From contig WUJK01000002.1 in assembly GCA_011317545.1 (NCBI GenBank), forward strand, positions 2,232,001 through 2,296,000: 64,000 nucleotides of DNA, written 5' to 3'. Position numbers and translations under genes: made by a program. The notes under the pieces are model-generated. The model was not told where the DNA came from, searched no databases, and saw only the letters and a program-made list of their open reading frames with translations. This DNA comes from Coniella vitis. Lineage: Eukaryota > Ascomycota > Sordariomycetes > Diaporthales > Schizoparmaceae. This document shows positions 11,735-24,600 of this stretch, one piece after another. The stretch's first letter is position 1. Every line of letters starts with the position of its first letter.

Positions 11735-14196
11735 GTTTAGCAGGCAGGGCAGGGATTATTCGGGTGCTGCAGGTGAATGGAGCCCTTTACGTATGTGTTG
11801 GCCAATGGGTAGGCCAGATCTGGGCCAGTGTGGAGAAGGAGAAAACTGCAGGCGATCTCCAGGTAGGTGTGGGGGACCCTGCAGAGCACTGACGTTTGTG
11901 GATTATAGGCAAATAGCCAGTGCAAGCCAGGGCCACCAGGAGGTTACTAGGATTGCTGGTCCCAGTATGACGCCCGATGCTGCCGAGCGAGCCAAGTGCA
12001 TTCACTGATGCAGTCGAAAGGCACAAAGCACTTATTCGCAACTGCAGCAGGCTTCAACCTACAAAGGCCGACTTGTAGGTGAGTTGGTTGCTGCCTCCAG
12101 CTAGTGGAGCTGAAGATGGCTGGATGACTCGGACAGGCTGGCGGCTGGAATGAAAAAGAAAAGGCGGTGCCAGAATAAATATACTGGCGGGCAACAAGAG
12201 GGGTGGAAAACAAAGACGGAGGGGGCAAGAGGAATGGCTTGGGAAGGCCTTGGGGATTTATCTCCCTTCCCTGTCGATGACACAGTAGAAGCTGAGCGAC
12301 GCTGGTCTGTAAACGCTCTGCCGCCGCTTTCTGCTTGCATGTACTTAGTACCGGCACCTGTCAGTTATATAAGACGAGACCGCTACCCATGTTTGCATAG
12401 GAGCTCAACTGTTGCCAAGCACCCCTGCCAATCCCCATTTCCCATTCATCAACAGTGCCAAGTCGCTATGGAAACAGAAGGCGGAACATGCCCACAGGCT
12501 TCTTATAAGGTTCAGACCAATACATCAGACCAAGAGCAAACCAGCTGGCAAGCCAGGTCGGCGATATACAAGCCTGAAGAAGCTGCTGCTGGCAGACTTG
12601 TACTGTGAGATACCACAGGCTAGGATTCCTGGCTTGCTGCATTTTCAGCCCTATCGCTTCGCTGCATTGCAGATTGCCCATGGAGTTATGCTTCCCCGTC
12701 CGTGGCTAGGCAGGCAGGGGAGGTCCACGTGTGGAAATGGTTCGCTCTCTGAGCCTTTCTCGCTGCAAGTGAACTCTGCTCTGCATTGTTCTCTGGTTGG
12801 CCATGGCTTGGCTGCGCAGTGGTTATCATTCACCCCAACTTTGCCAGCTGCGCAGCAATGTGACTGCCAAGCAGGACACGGGCATCCGAGTTGCATCAAC
12901 TCTGCTATATATACCTATATCCTTGGACGGAAGCTACTATGTACTACATAGTATAGTTCACTTTGCTGTTGAATGCACGTTTAATTATATACGGCGCCTT
13001 AGCCGCAAGTGCCAAGCAGTCGGAAACTGTGACCGGCATCCGTAAACAGTGCTCTGATCAAATGGCGAACAACACAAAGCAGCATGAAACTGGCAAGGCT
13101 ATGGGCATCTTGAAATAGCTCTTTCTTCCATTGCTGGCTTCTGGCTCTTGATGCCAAGTTATATGCCACCAGACCCAAACAAAGCAGCAGCCTGGGCTGT
13201 AACACGAGCCCATCCTTGATTTGGGCCCATGATGTGCAATTTGGTCTTTCAGCCCTTGGTCTATACGCCCGGGTCTTCTCAGGCGTCCAAGACTCGAGCA
13301 TGCGTGGCTGTGCAAGAAACATCAGCACAGATATCCGTAGGTACAAGGAGAGAGGAGCTGCTGTCGGCATCCGACGCTGAATATTAATGTTCGAGTCTAC
13401 GAGACCTACTGCTCATTGCACACAATAGGGGAAATGGTGGGTGCAAAGGATATAGTGTTTACATGCCCATCGACGCCTCATCGCTATTGATGCTCGAACA
13501 ACGAATGGTGGACTTATGTACTAGGTACTCAAATATATGCATGCACTAGCAGCGACCGTGAGTACTCCATACTTCATCTCTCCCTCTGGTGGCTGGGTGG
13601 CAGGTGGGGTACAAGTGCAGACGCAATGGAGCGCTCTTCATTGTGCTTTGTTACATTGGCATTGCGATAAGAGAAGCTACCCCGCGATAAGGCGGGCAAT
13701 TCGCCCAAGAAGTTCGAGATTTTGGGACCGACTTCGCAAGACCGTCACTGGCACTTTCCCATCTTCTTCTCCCAACTCCTACATTTCCTGCCTTTTCTGC
13801 CCTCCTGGCCAACAGCTGCCAGCTGCCAGCACCTCTGATCTGGCCTTTCTGCCCGACCTCCTCCCCGCTCCAGACGCTCTTTCTCATTCTCTGCGACTTT
13901 GTACTGTCGTCATTACGAAAACAACCAACAGCAACCTCCGTATGTGGTCGCTCATCGAAATGCGCCTGCAGGATTAGAGATCTCGTCAAGCATTCTTCGA
14001 CAAGCCGCTTTGGATCTGGATGAGATCTTCTTCAATCCTCCAGCCAAGACTCCCACCTTGACGATCAATCAAGCATCTTGTGCCTCTGAAAAGTACCCAG
14101 TGCTTCCTACTCCTCGCAGCTGACCTACCCTTAACGACGACAAAGGTTCTACGCGGCACTCCAATCTCGCTTCCCACCGTCATCTAAGCGTTCGCG
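11735..14196. other. Shared divergent promoter region between PFK2 (-) and TAD3 (+)
   Basis: About 2.5 kb with no supported gene. It must hold the promoters of both flanking, divergently transcribed genes. The only structure seen is the 19-base near-palindrome TACTATGTACTACATAGTA at 12935-12953. Short open frames here have no recognisable motifs. Confidence 0.6.
12935..12953. repeat. 19-base near-palindrome of the TACTATGTA word
   Basis: TACTATGTA and TACATAGTA stand back to back with one C between them. The sequence at 63537-63555 is its exact reverse complement. Function unknown; it could be a protein-binding palindrome or part of a dispersed repeat. Confidence 0.85.
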
Positions 14197-15560
14197 ATGC
14201 GGCCGCCCAAAACCCCAGTCAACATGACGGCTGTCATTGCTGCTCAGCAAGAGACTGTTCAGGACATTCTACCATGTGGAGTCAAGCATGGCGTCCTGGT
14301 GCCGCTCAAGACAACCCTCGAATTGCGAGACGACCACTCTTGTACGAATGTCATGATCACACGGACACCTGTCAAATCAGCCAACACTGTCATCACGTAA
14401 GTGCTTTCTTGAAACGTCCAACAGTGATACCACACAACCGCCTAGGTGCCGAAACTCTGCTAGTGCTGCGTCTTGCGTCGGCATTCTTTGCTAACCACAT
14501 TGGATGCAGACTCCTTCGCGCCCTTCTACCTGAGGAGATTGTTAAGGGCATGCCTCATTTGCGGCGATGTGCGAAGCCTGTCGACCTCCCCGCTCACTTG
14601 AAATTACAATTTATGCATGACGACTTTGAGAGTCGACAGCTGCACACTGGAAAATCTCAGTGGATCTATGTCATCATCGGTCCGGAATCACAACTGTCAC
14701 AGCAAGAGCTTGTTGATGGCCTGAGCCAGGTCGAAGGCTTGGAGGATGGTCCGTGGTTGGCGACTATCCCTGTGCCAACTCTGGCACCCACTTCACAAGT
14801 CCAAGCTGCCATGTGGACGGAACAATTCTGGCCGTCTGTCTACCGCAAAAACAATCCACTTGGTCCGCATCCTAGCATGGTGACCCGACATACGGATGAT
14901 ATCAAATCAGACGCTGACATCTGGATGGCCCTTGCTCACAAGGTTGCTGATGAGGGCAAGAAGGCTGGCTATGGAGAGGCCATGGGGGCATGTATTGTTC
15001 ACCGTGGCCCAGATGGTTGTCGCATTGTGGCCCTGGCAACCGATGCCCGATGGCACAAGCAACCAAATACAGGAAGCACAGGCAACCCCATGGCTCATTG
15101 CGTAATGCGTGCGATCAGCATGGTGGCCCAGAAGCTTGTCCGAGCAGAAAACCGAGAGGATACCGGGGGTCCAGAGCCTATCCTGGAATTCGAGGCTTTC
15201 CAAGACAGACCTCTTCTGGATGCTGAAGAGAGGGTCTTTCAAGAAGATCACCCAACCCCTGATGGCTACCTCTGCCACGACCTTGAGCTCTATGTCACCC
15301 ATGAGCCTTGTGTCATGTGTTCTATGGCCATCTTACATTCGCGTATGGGCAAAGTCGTGCTCTGTGAGCGCATGACTCTGACGGGCGGTATGACTGCCGA
15401 GATCCGTGGCCATGACCAGCCACACCTAGCCGACTTTGGCGGAGGCCATGGCCTTGGTCTGTTCTGGAGACGTGAACTGAACTGGAGCTTGATTGCTTGG
15501 GAGTGGGAAAGCTCGGAATGTATCCATGAACATCCCGTTCACCCAAAGGTCCACGGCTAA
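14197..15560 (+). CDS. TAD3: tRNA-specific adenosine-34 deaminase subunit Tad3
   Basis: Non-catalytic partner of Tad2 in the enzyme that converts adenosine to inosine at the wobble position (A34) of several tRNAs. Exons are 14197-14396 and 14510-15560 (416 residues). The 113-base intron has GTAAGT, a GCTAAC branch site and CAG, and the join restores frame across a Thr codon. The C-terminal half holds the zinc deaminase fold: His263 in AHCVM, then the PCVMC motif with Cys334 and Cys337. In the first motif Val265 stands where active deaminases have Glu, which is the hallmark of Tad3/ADAT3. EPCVMCSMAILHSR and the later GLGLFWRRELN segment are also typical. The start at 14197 is preferred; Met10 (14224) is an alternative. 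Confidence 0.93.
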
Positions 15561-16707
15561 TACGCAGTCGGATCACTGAGGCACAGTAGCGCCGCCGCCG
15601 CTGCTCCACACAATTTCAGTACTGTACGTTAAGCTTGTGCTGGTGAGTTGACTACAAGGGTAATACGGCACGCATCTTCAAGCGTTTGGAGGACACTTTA
15701 GAGGAATTAGGTAATCCTCTTGTTCGGTTTAGGAGTTACTGGCAGGGCATGATACCAATCTACTTATTCAAGTTCACGGACATTTGTTTTATGGCGCAGA
15801 GCAGGGTGCATTTGGGCTAGAGGACGAACCGGCCTGGCAGTTTTCTAGGGGAACTTTGCACAGGAAAAGGCAACCATGCTTATTGTTTTGTGGTGGTATG
15901 TGTATGGGACCGAGCAAGATTCTACACAAGATACATCTTAGCAGTCACAAGCCAAAGAAGGAAGCTATGCTGCCAAGTCTGCTATGCGCCCTGGTGATGC
16001 GCCATGAAGTAATGACTGTGAAAAGGTAAAGAAAAATGCAACATTTGAAAACATGTGCATCTCTGTAAAGTGGAATTATCTCCTTGAAGAGGCTGTTGCC
16101 TCAGAGGCTCTCTGCGACCCCCACACCCTGGTTCGAAACCAATCTGGCAAAAGAGGGGGGAGGGTGGGAGGGGAGGGGCAGGTGGCTCAGAGCACATCTG
16201 GGATTGCAACAGCCAAGTCCTCCCGCGTGAATCAAAGCTCGACTCCATCTCTTTCAGCACAACCCTGGGACTTGTTGTCACACTTTTTTCTTTTGTTGCC
16301 ATCCCTCTGGCTTACCGCTGGCTGTGGGTCGGCCCATCCGCAACTTTTGCATCGTGTCTGTACATTTGCGCAGCATCGCTGACCTGCACTTTTAAGTGGA
16401 ACGCGTCCACGCTCTGACCAAGCAGACCGACCTCGAAATGCTGCGTTGACTATCCAGGAGGCCATCGCACTCTCCGGATCCTGTCAAACTGCTTTCAGCA
16501 GGCGCCAACGGCTCGAAGCAGAGTTTTCTGGAAGGGCCGGTCTTTGGTAACGGTCTGCTGTGGAGCAGCGTGCAAATCCTCCGACAATACCATCGCCGCT
16601 CTTTGAGCAAGAACCTCACGATAGAGATACACTCGGTGGACAACTTAGACCTTAAGCAACAGATCTCGCTTTTGACGGCATTCTATCTGGCTACCCACGC
16701 AACGACT
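15561..16707. other. Intergenic, TAD3 3' flank and RNase H1 promoter
   Basis: No gene recognised. A sequence like a tRNA T-loop (GGTTCGAAACC near 16130) does not form a T-stem. The frame of RNase H1 stays open upstream of its first ATG to about 16570 but contains no earlier ATG, so this part is taken as 5' UTR. Confidence 0.6.
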
Positions 16708-17915
16708 ATGCCCAAGACCACAAATGCCGGGCCTTCGACAAAGGCTGCGGCGTCTCCAGCCTCGAAGCCTTACAAGCGCAAGAGGAGAATGGGCGAGGAG
16801 CGCTACTACGCCGTACGGGCAGGCCGCGTTCCCGGAGTGTACACAACATGGGCAGAGTGTCAAGCAAACATAAACGGGTTCGGCGGTGCAGTCTGTGAGT
16901 CCATTACTATTTTCTCCTTCCTGCGACACTTTGCTTCCGTACTTGCGCACAGTAAGTAATTCTTACTGATACTTGCTTGTGTTCCCGCAACTTAGACAAG
17001 GCCTTTCCCACCCACAAGGAGGCGATGCTGTTTGCAGCTGGCAAAAACCCGAACCCAAACTCGAATCCCGACCGTTTCTACGCCGTCGCCGTAGGCAAGC
17101 ATCCGGGTATCTACACAGAATGGGCAGACGCACAAGCTGCGTATACTGGGGTGAGGGCACCAAAATACAAAAAGTTCGACTCCCGCGAAGCGGCTGAAGA
17201 GTGGATGCGATCCTTTGCTCCCGAGTTTACATCATTTGGTCTTGAAGTTACTCCAGAAGAGGACGAGGACGGCGAGGCAGAGGAAGACGAGAGTCTGCCG
17301 CCCACAAAGAAGCTGGCGACGGGTCTGGAAACACCGTTTGGAGAAGGGGAGAGCAGTAACGAGTTGCTGGTCATATATACGGATGGCAGTACGCTTGGCA
17401 ATGGCCGAGATGGTGCGGTTGCTGGTATCGGCGTTTACTTTGGCGACGGGGATCGAAGGTTTGTCTCCGCTACACCGAGCCAAGATCAAGGGCAAGGGCA
17501 TTTCATTTACTAACAACAGTGATGCCACAGAAACATTTCCGAGCGCCTTCCTGGCCAAGTGCAGACGAACCAACGCGCCGAGCTAACAGCCATACTTCGG
17601 GCACTCCAGACCGTGTCCCCTCAGCAAGGCGTCCTCATCTGGTCTGACTCCATGTACGCCATTAAATGCGTCACCGAGTGGTTCCAGAGATGGGAAGCAA
17701 ACGGCTGGAAAACGAACAAGGGCCCTGTACTCAACCGCGATCTAGTTGAGGCGGTGTTACAGGAAATTCGCAAGCGTGAGGCTCTCGGGACGAGCACTGT
17801 CATCAAATGGATCAAGGGCCACGAAGGCAACCGCGGTAACGTCGAGGCGGACGAACTCGCGGTGGCGGGCGCCAAGGCTGCCAATGAATTGCAAGCCCAG
17901 AAGACGCGCCGCTGA
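16708..17915 (+). CDS. Ribonuclease H1 with two N-terminal viroplasmin-type domains
   Basis: Degrades the RNA strand of RNA-DNA hybrids. Exons are 16708-16894, 16996-17458 and 17531-17915 (344 residues). The two introns (101 and 72 bases) join in frame at Tyr63 and Arg217. Two copies of the hybrid-binding caulimovirus-VI-type domain are visible, YYAVRAGRVPGVYTTW (about 32-47) and FYAVAVGKHPGIYTEW (about 86-101). An acidic linker (EEDEDGEAEEDE) follows. The RNase H fold begins at about 187 and has the four metal-binding acids: Asp192 in YTDGS, Glu234 in NQRAELTA, Asp256 in WSDSM and Asp324 in EADELA. All catalytic residues are present, so it should be active. The start is the only in-frame ATG before the first domain. 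Nuclear or mitochondrial location cannot be decided. Confidence 0.95.
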
Positions 17916-19127
17916 GGATCGCCGTCACCCAAGTTGGCGACATGGTATATATGATCTCAAGCTAGCTTCCACATAGGTTCAGATTGGACTATCTCTGGCC
18001 TGAGGGTCATTGGATCATAGGTGGTGGACCAGGCCGCAAGAAGACGACTGTCTTCGGTTCACGGAGCGCTTAGCGATATCGAACATCAAGCTCACTAAGA
18101 GTTTTGTTATTATGGCGTGGCGTTAATGGTTGGCAATAGTGGGTTATTTTCCTCCAGGGTATTTTTCCACGCTGTCTTGGGATTCCTATTGTCATGGAAA
18201 GCCGGTATGCAAAAGCCCGGTCAGGTTATGGTCTATGTACCGCGAGTATGCTATTCTTCCATTGCATCCATTGTGTCTCTGGACTTGATTGCAGTGGCGT
18301 CTGATGCCGTTTGAGGATGTAGATCACACAGCTTTTCTTTATGGGTTACTTTGATTATGCTCCAAGGCTACTCCCAAAAGGTTCCAAGGTCGTCTCGGGT
18401 CAAAGGCTGGTTGGCTGGGTGGGTAGCAACTTGCCGGCTCGTGTTGCGTTGATGGCCGTACCGTGTGATGCAGGCCCGGGACATGGCGTCCCGGGCCAGT
18501 GGACCCCCACAGTAATGTCAAGCGGCTCGGCCTTGAGCGCCGTGACGTGCCATGTTTGCAAATTGAACCCTGCCTAGGAAGGTACCTAGTCTTAATCAAC
18601 GATCACGACTTCCTCCCCAGTCGCACCACATCTCGTACTTTGGAGACGCTTATTCATCCTCTAGGCTCCATCCTCGTTTTTGTGTGCGTTGTATGTTGCA
18701 CAGAAGTCCGCCTTGCATACGCAGCTACTGTACTACAGAAATACTTGTTTGCAGAATTTGAAGAACCACTGTGCTCTGTTTTGCACTTGCTTGACGCGAG
18801 CATCGTCGCTATTGGAGGACCGCTGGGAACTCGATTGCGCACTCTACACGTCGTCAAGCGTCCTATTGCCCCCTGGAACTTTCTCTAACTCGCGCAAGCT
18901 GGCTTTCATTGCCTCCAGTGCTGGGACACAAGACAGACTTCATGGTTCAATAACACCCGCTCCCGTTTCCATTCCGACCATCTGTGACGACCTGGCGGCC
19001 TTGCGAACCGGTGCGGACGACAGCGGAGTAACGTGAACAGAGACTATCTGGTGCTAGGCACTGAATTACCACTCCTCACCTTATTACCCACGGCCCAACC
19101 ATACCGTCACGAAGAAGCAGTAGCGCC
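17916..19127. other. Intergenic, RNase H1 3' flank and antiporter promoter
   Basis: 1.2 kb without a supported gene. It contains a perfect GC-rich inverted repeat at 18473-18497. An open + frame of 129 codons (18499-18888) has no recognisable motif. Confidence 0.6.
18473..18497. repeat. GC-rich hairpin, 10-bp arms, 5-base loop
   Basis: The arm GGCCCGGGAC (18473-18482) and its exact complement GTCCCGGGCC (18488-18497) flank the loop ATGGC. It lies 558 bases after the RNase H1 stop and 631 bases before the antiporter start. A run of T, as in an intrinsic bacterial terminator, is absent, and such terminators are not expected in fungal nuclei. It may be a protein-binding palindrome or a structured part of a UTR. 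Confidence 0.85.
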
Positions 19128-21608
19128 ATGCCTACGCTCGCGGTAAACAATTTCAACATTGTCGTCTCGGTTCTGGGCGGCTGGGTATCGTTGTTTGGGT
19201 TGGTGAGTTATCTCTGCAAGGAGAATTTCTACCTTTCAGAAGCCTGTGAGTGTTGTCTGCGGCCTCCAGGGGTCGGATGGGAATTATCAATGCCGTACTA
19301 ATCTGGGATGCGCGGTGGGGGCAGTGATATCGCTCTTGGCTGGAGTCGCCTTTTCTCCTCATGCCGCAAATCTCATTCGGCCTTTGGATTATGCGTAGGT
19401 TCTTCTTTGCTCGGCAACGATACACGATGTGCCGACCAACAAGGGCTGACACGTTTCGTATCCATCTAGCGGCTCTCAAGCCAGCCTCGACTCCATTGTC
19501 CTCTACTTTTCGCGCCTTGTTCTCGGCGTGCAACTCGTGCTGGCCGGAGTACAGCTGCCCAGCCGCTACCTTAAAAGCCAGTGGCGACCGCTCGCCATCC
19601 TGCTGGGTCCCATCATGACATGCATGTGGCTTGCGACCTCGCTGCTCGTTTGGGCGCTCGTTCCCAACTTGCCTTTTCTGCACGCTCTTGCTATCGGCTC
19701 GTGCGTTACGCCCACGGATCCCGTCTTGTCCAATGTCATTGTCAAGGGTAAATTCGCCGACCACAACGTGCCCAAAGAGTTGCAGCGCATCATCATCGCC
19801 GAGTCGGGTGCGAATGATGGGTTGGGCTATCCGTTCTTGTTCTTGGCACTGTATTTGATCAAGTTTGTGGGCGGTGGGGCAAGTCAGAGCGAGGGCGGTG
19901 CAGGTGCCGCGATGGCCATGTGGTTTGGCGAGACATGGGGATATACAATCCTTCTGAGCATCGTTTACGGTGCTACGGTTGGCTGGATTGCAAAGGAGCT
20001 TCTACACTGTAAGTTTTGCTCGTGTAAGGGTAGGCTGGGAGGCAAAAGGGAGAGCATTGGAATCACTAGCTGACTCGCTGGCAATTCTGCTTTCTAGGGG
20101 CCGAGGAGCGCAAGTTTGTTGACCGAGAGAGTTTCCTGGTGTTCGCCTTCTCCCTTGCTCTTTTTATCACGGGGACGTGCGGGATGATTGGCAGTGATGA
20201 GTGAGTTCTGTTTTGCCCGAAAGTCCCCTCACAGCCAGAGACTGGCTCAAAGTGATTGCTCGAATGCTGTCTAACAGCTGATATAGTGTTTTGGCTTGCT
20301 TCATTGCCGGTAATACTTTCACTTGGGATGACTGGTTCCGCCTCGAAACGCTTGACGACTCGCTGCAGCCTACGATTGACATGGTACGTTGCCAATGAAG
20401 CCCAATCTGTCCTGGCTACATGGATCGACTCGTACATCTCTGCAACCACTACACTCAAGCTGACAAGTAACGCCTCACGGCCACCTTTCCTACAGCTTCT
20501 CAACGTTAGCATATTCATGTGGTACGGCGCCGTCTGCCCGTGGCACATGTTCTTTGCCAACAACGTCGTCCCTCTACCACGCCTTGTCGGACTCGGCATC
20601 CTCGTCCTGCTCCTTCGCCGCTTACCGTGGGTTTTTGCAATCCACAAAAAGATACCACAGATTGAACAAAAGCGCCAGGCCGTCTTTGTCGGCTTTTTTG
20701 GCCCTGTCGGTGTCTCTGCCATCTTTTACCTTTATATTACGCTTGAATTCCTAGCCACACTGACGGCAGCGGATGGTAGCGGCGATCTGCGGAGTGACAT
20801 AGCTCAACTGCCCGAGGCTGTTATCGTCGTTGTTTGGTTTTTGTGTATCTGTAGTGTGGTGAGTCTGGCACATGCAAAAGATGTCCTTTTCGAAGCTTAT
20901 ACCGGCCTCTTTCTCCCGTTTGTGTCGTTACTCTGATGCACCCCTTCGACTAAACTTCATTTGAGCACCATCTTGCTTCCATTTCATCGGTCTATGTCGA
21001 ATCTCGGGCCTTACCGCAACGTGGCTAGCTTTGTTCACAATGGCTCATTGACTAACAAACCGGTCCAGGTCGTCCACGGCCTAAGTATCCCTCTAGGCAA
21101 GCTGGGCTACTACTTGCCTCAAACCTTGTCTCGTGGTGTGAGCGACGATCCAGACACGGGTAGCAAGCCGCCATTTCGTATTGGCAGCCGCGCAAACACC
21201 ATAGCTGGTCTCCGGCTTCCGGCGTTTTCGCGCCGCAACTCGGAAAACCGGTCGCGTGCTGGGGCTGGTGATAGTACTAATGTACCGCCCCCCACAAATC
21301 CTGGTACACCCTCGAGCTCCAACTTGAGGCAGCCTGTATGGAGAATCGGCGGCAGTGTAATTAGAGAAAATCACTACTCTACGGTACAACAACAGCAGCA
21401 GCAGCAGCAAGGAGAGCGGCGAAGTGGTGGCTATGGCCATAATAACAACCACTACCACCACCAACAACAAGAACAACACGAATCTGGATTTGACAATGCC
21501 ACCGACGTTGCCATGCTGCAAAGTGGGATTTTGCCTGGTGGAAGCGACGGTGGAGGTGGGACCGGAACGCTTGAACGAACCATTCGATTTCCGGACGACT
21601 CCTCTTAA
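19128..21608 (+). CDS. Nha1-like plasma-membrane Na+(K+)/H+ antiporter
   Basis: Exports alkali cations in exchange for protons and so controls salt tolerance and internal pH (CPA1 family, PF00999). Seven exons: 19128-19245, 19325-19394, 19470-20008, 20098-20200, 20287-20383, 20496-20858 and 21069-21608, giving 609 residues. All six introns (79, 75, 89, 86, 112 and 210 bases) have GT-AG ends and CTRAC-like branch sites, and every join keeps frame. The membrane domain shows the fungal Nha1 signature: VTPTDPVLSNVIVKGKFAD, then SGANDGLGYPF with the ion-binding Asn178-Asp179 pair, and about a dozen hydrophobic helices. The cytosolic tail (about 430-609) starts with VVHGLSIPLGKLG and ends in low complexity with poly-Gln (near 21385) and Asn/His/Gln-rich stretches. 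The tail is short compared with budding-yeast Nha1. Confidence 0.95.
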
Positions 21609-24600
21609 CCCTGCTGTCGCACTTTGGCATCTTCTGGGAGCAAGCCTAGCGCAGTGGGAGGGCAACGCGGCAAGAAGTGAGAAGAATGTCTTTCTCCGCT
21701 CCTTTGGCGTGGACTGTCGTCCTTCTACGACTTCTCTTGCCGCAGGGATTCGTTGTCGCCAAATGGGCAACGCGTCTGAACGAACAGCTGCTTTTATTTG
21801 TGGCATTAGTCTTAGATATATTACACATGTGACATGTATATGCCAGCCTGGTCTACTATCCTCACTACCGAATGAGTGCTTCCAAGGGCGGTGCTGTGGG
21901 CGCTAAAGGAGACAATGCGGCGAATTGACAGATTTGGAATGCTGTAGCAATGAGTTCATCATACCATGTATGGGGAGAGAGTCGCGATCCAAGATTCAAT
22001 ATCAGAAAGCTTGCAGGAGATTGCAATCTGCAGCATATATCGACCATGATGAGATTTTCTTGTAAGGTGATGTGGTTCATTCCGTCCGGCTCGACTTGTT
22101 TGCTACCTTGATGTGACATTGTTGGACTTGATTTTCTGATGGCAAATAGAAGTGATGCAACAGCATATGCACTGTGATACTTATGCATGCGGAACAGTCA
22201 CACACGCTACTTGGCCTCAGTTGGAAGATATCTCCATCATCTCTGTCGATGATACAACCTCCCCGCAAATTTGCTCGGTCAGTCTGTCTGTCAGTCAGTC
22301 AAGTGATACAAGGGGGAAAAAAGAAATTCAACTACTATGTGAACGAGACAATGTTTTTGTGCAACTGGCAAGTGATGAGAAAAAAGAGAAGGTGAAAAAA
22401 AAGAAGCGGCTCCCTCCCCGTGCATTCATTTTTGTTCATTGCCCGACTCGATCGGATGCGGTCCGTCCGTTCTTGTTTGCTTTGCTTGGTCCAAGGGGTT
22501 ACCATGTACCGAAAGAAGAAACAAAACAACACAGCCCATCGATCCAGACCGTGAGGCAAGAGGTTGGATTGCAATATAAATGTAGTTATTCTCATCATCA
22601 TGACGATAATGTGATGCCCGAGGGAAACCTGTCTTATCTCAGTATCATGTGCATGTACATTCCCTTGAAGACAGATAAAGAGATGGACTGTGTTATACAG
22701 ACTTTGTTTTATTATCCCGTTTTCTTTCTTTGGAGGAAATAACACAGTTCAATTATGAATCCAAGGGATTTAAACTTTATATCCGAAAAATGTTGTCGTG
22801 ATTCTCCTCCTACTTTTTCTGTTCCATCATCTTGTTGCTGCAAGCGTTATGGTATGTTGAAGAAAAGCGGCGAAGCTGGGTTGACTTTGAGATGCAGTTT
22901 AATGCTATGCAAGCCAAAAAGAAGAAAAGGAGGGAAAAAAGGTAGCTCTCAAGGTTATCGGGGAGGGCTAATAAGCTTTTGAACGATCCCTTTGCGTCAG
23001 TATCTAGTTGAACCAAAGCGGCTTGCACAGGAAAAGCTGATAAGCAATCCCTTTTTTCCCATTTTAAGGCCAATGCCAAAAGACAATACTATGTGTAGAG
23101 TAGCGTGCTCTTCGGGAGGAAACCTTATCAAGCCTTTGGGCGAAAATTGGCGCGTTGTTTCTTTTAGCGTGTCGACTCGACGGAAAAGGTATGTTGTATG
23201 TACATAGTATACAAGCCCGGATCGGACGAATCTCAAAAAAAAAAAAAAAAAAAAAAAAGAAAAGAAAAAAACAGACTGGAAGAAGGGCATGTTCTGGATG
23301 AGACAATGAATAGATAGCAAATCGGGCTCACCTGGTAGGTACGCATCCTATATCGAAAAAAAAAAAAAAGGGTATCAATGTCGCAGATCGATCCGCTCTA
23401 TTTTGGGGGGAGCGCGGGTTAGGATGGGGGGAGATACTCTGTACATAGTACATACAGTACGTAGACAACGGTCCAGGCAGTTGTGGCAGGCCGGGATTCC
23501 TTTTTGGATGGGTACCTGAGGTAGGTATGATGGCCATATACACAGCTCGGTAGTGATCAAGGAGTTGACGCGCGATTTTCGCTGGCCTTGGGCCGAGACG
23601 CTACATACCAGCGGTATATCCAGGCGTCCACGAGGACGAGGAGGAGAAGGAGAAGGCGAGCAAGCAAGCAGCAGCCGCAGAGCAACTTTTGGCCCTGATA
23701 ATATGGTGCAACGCAAAAGGTCTCGCTGGGGCGAACGGGACTGGAATGCTGCCAGGGAGAGATATCACAACCCTTCTACACTTGCAAATGGGGGTTACTG
23801 CCTGCAGATGGACGTGACGTGCCGCGGGCCAGGGTCTCGTTGACGGGTGCCAATGCCAAGCTGGAAGGGCGGAAGGGGGAAAAAAAGGCGGAGACGGAGG
23901 CCCAAGCGAGAGCCCACTGAAAACTGAAATCGCGGGGACATCTGGAGGCCCTGGGTGAAGTCCAAGTGCTGCAGCAGCCCCAAAACTGCCTTCTTGTTTA
24001 ACTGAGCTGGTCAGTGGTTTTTTTTTTTTTCTTCCCTTCCTTCCAGCGGCTTCGGTGGGCCAGCCCCACTGTATACCCGCTACGCTGCCACGCTCCAGGC
24101 GGTTTCTCGCTGTAAACTACTGCTATTACACATAGTGCAGCTGTACAGGCTTTGAGTTGTACAAGCCCTACTGCGTGCCAAATTCCACCTGCACCACCCA
24201 TGATCTGCAAGCACGGCTGCTAGCTGCCGATGGACGCTTACCCACAAGTACTCACATAGGTATCAGATAAATAGCTACGGACAAGTGGGATTCCATCTCG
24301 ACATAATCTCCCTCTCTCTCGCGTGTGTTCTCTTCCTCTTTTTTTTTTCCCCCTCTCCTTTCTTGGACTGCATCCGGCCTGTCAAGCCTCTCGGTAGCAG
24401 AGCGCGCTTGACTGCCAGATTGCTAGTCTAGGCTTCTAGGCCTGCTTGCCAATTAGTCGCGTCCCTAGCGGCGCTAGTCGTGTGCTATAACTTTGCACTA
24501 AAAAGCGTGCCGCAGCTTGCGCAGCTGGCCCTGGGCCTCTTGGGCCTTTATATTACAGCGCAGTCACGCCCCCACCCCACTGCGCCCCATAGGACCCACC

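Noticed and set aside
16126..16146. GGTTCGAAACC, similar to a tRNA T-loop
   Set aside because: The bases on both sides do not pair into a T-stem, and no D-arm, anticodon arm or acceptor stem can be built around it.
16570..16707. N-terminal extension of RNase H1 (possible mitochondrial presequence)
   Set aside because: The frame is open but has no ATG before 16708; use of GTG as start is unlikely in a fungal nuclear gene.
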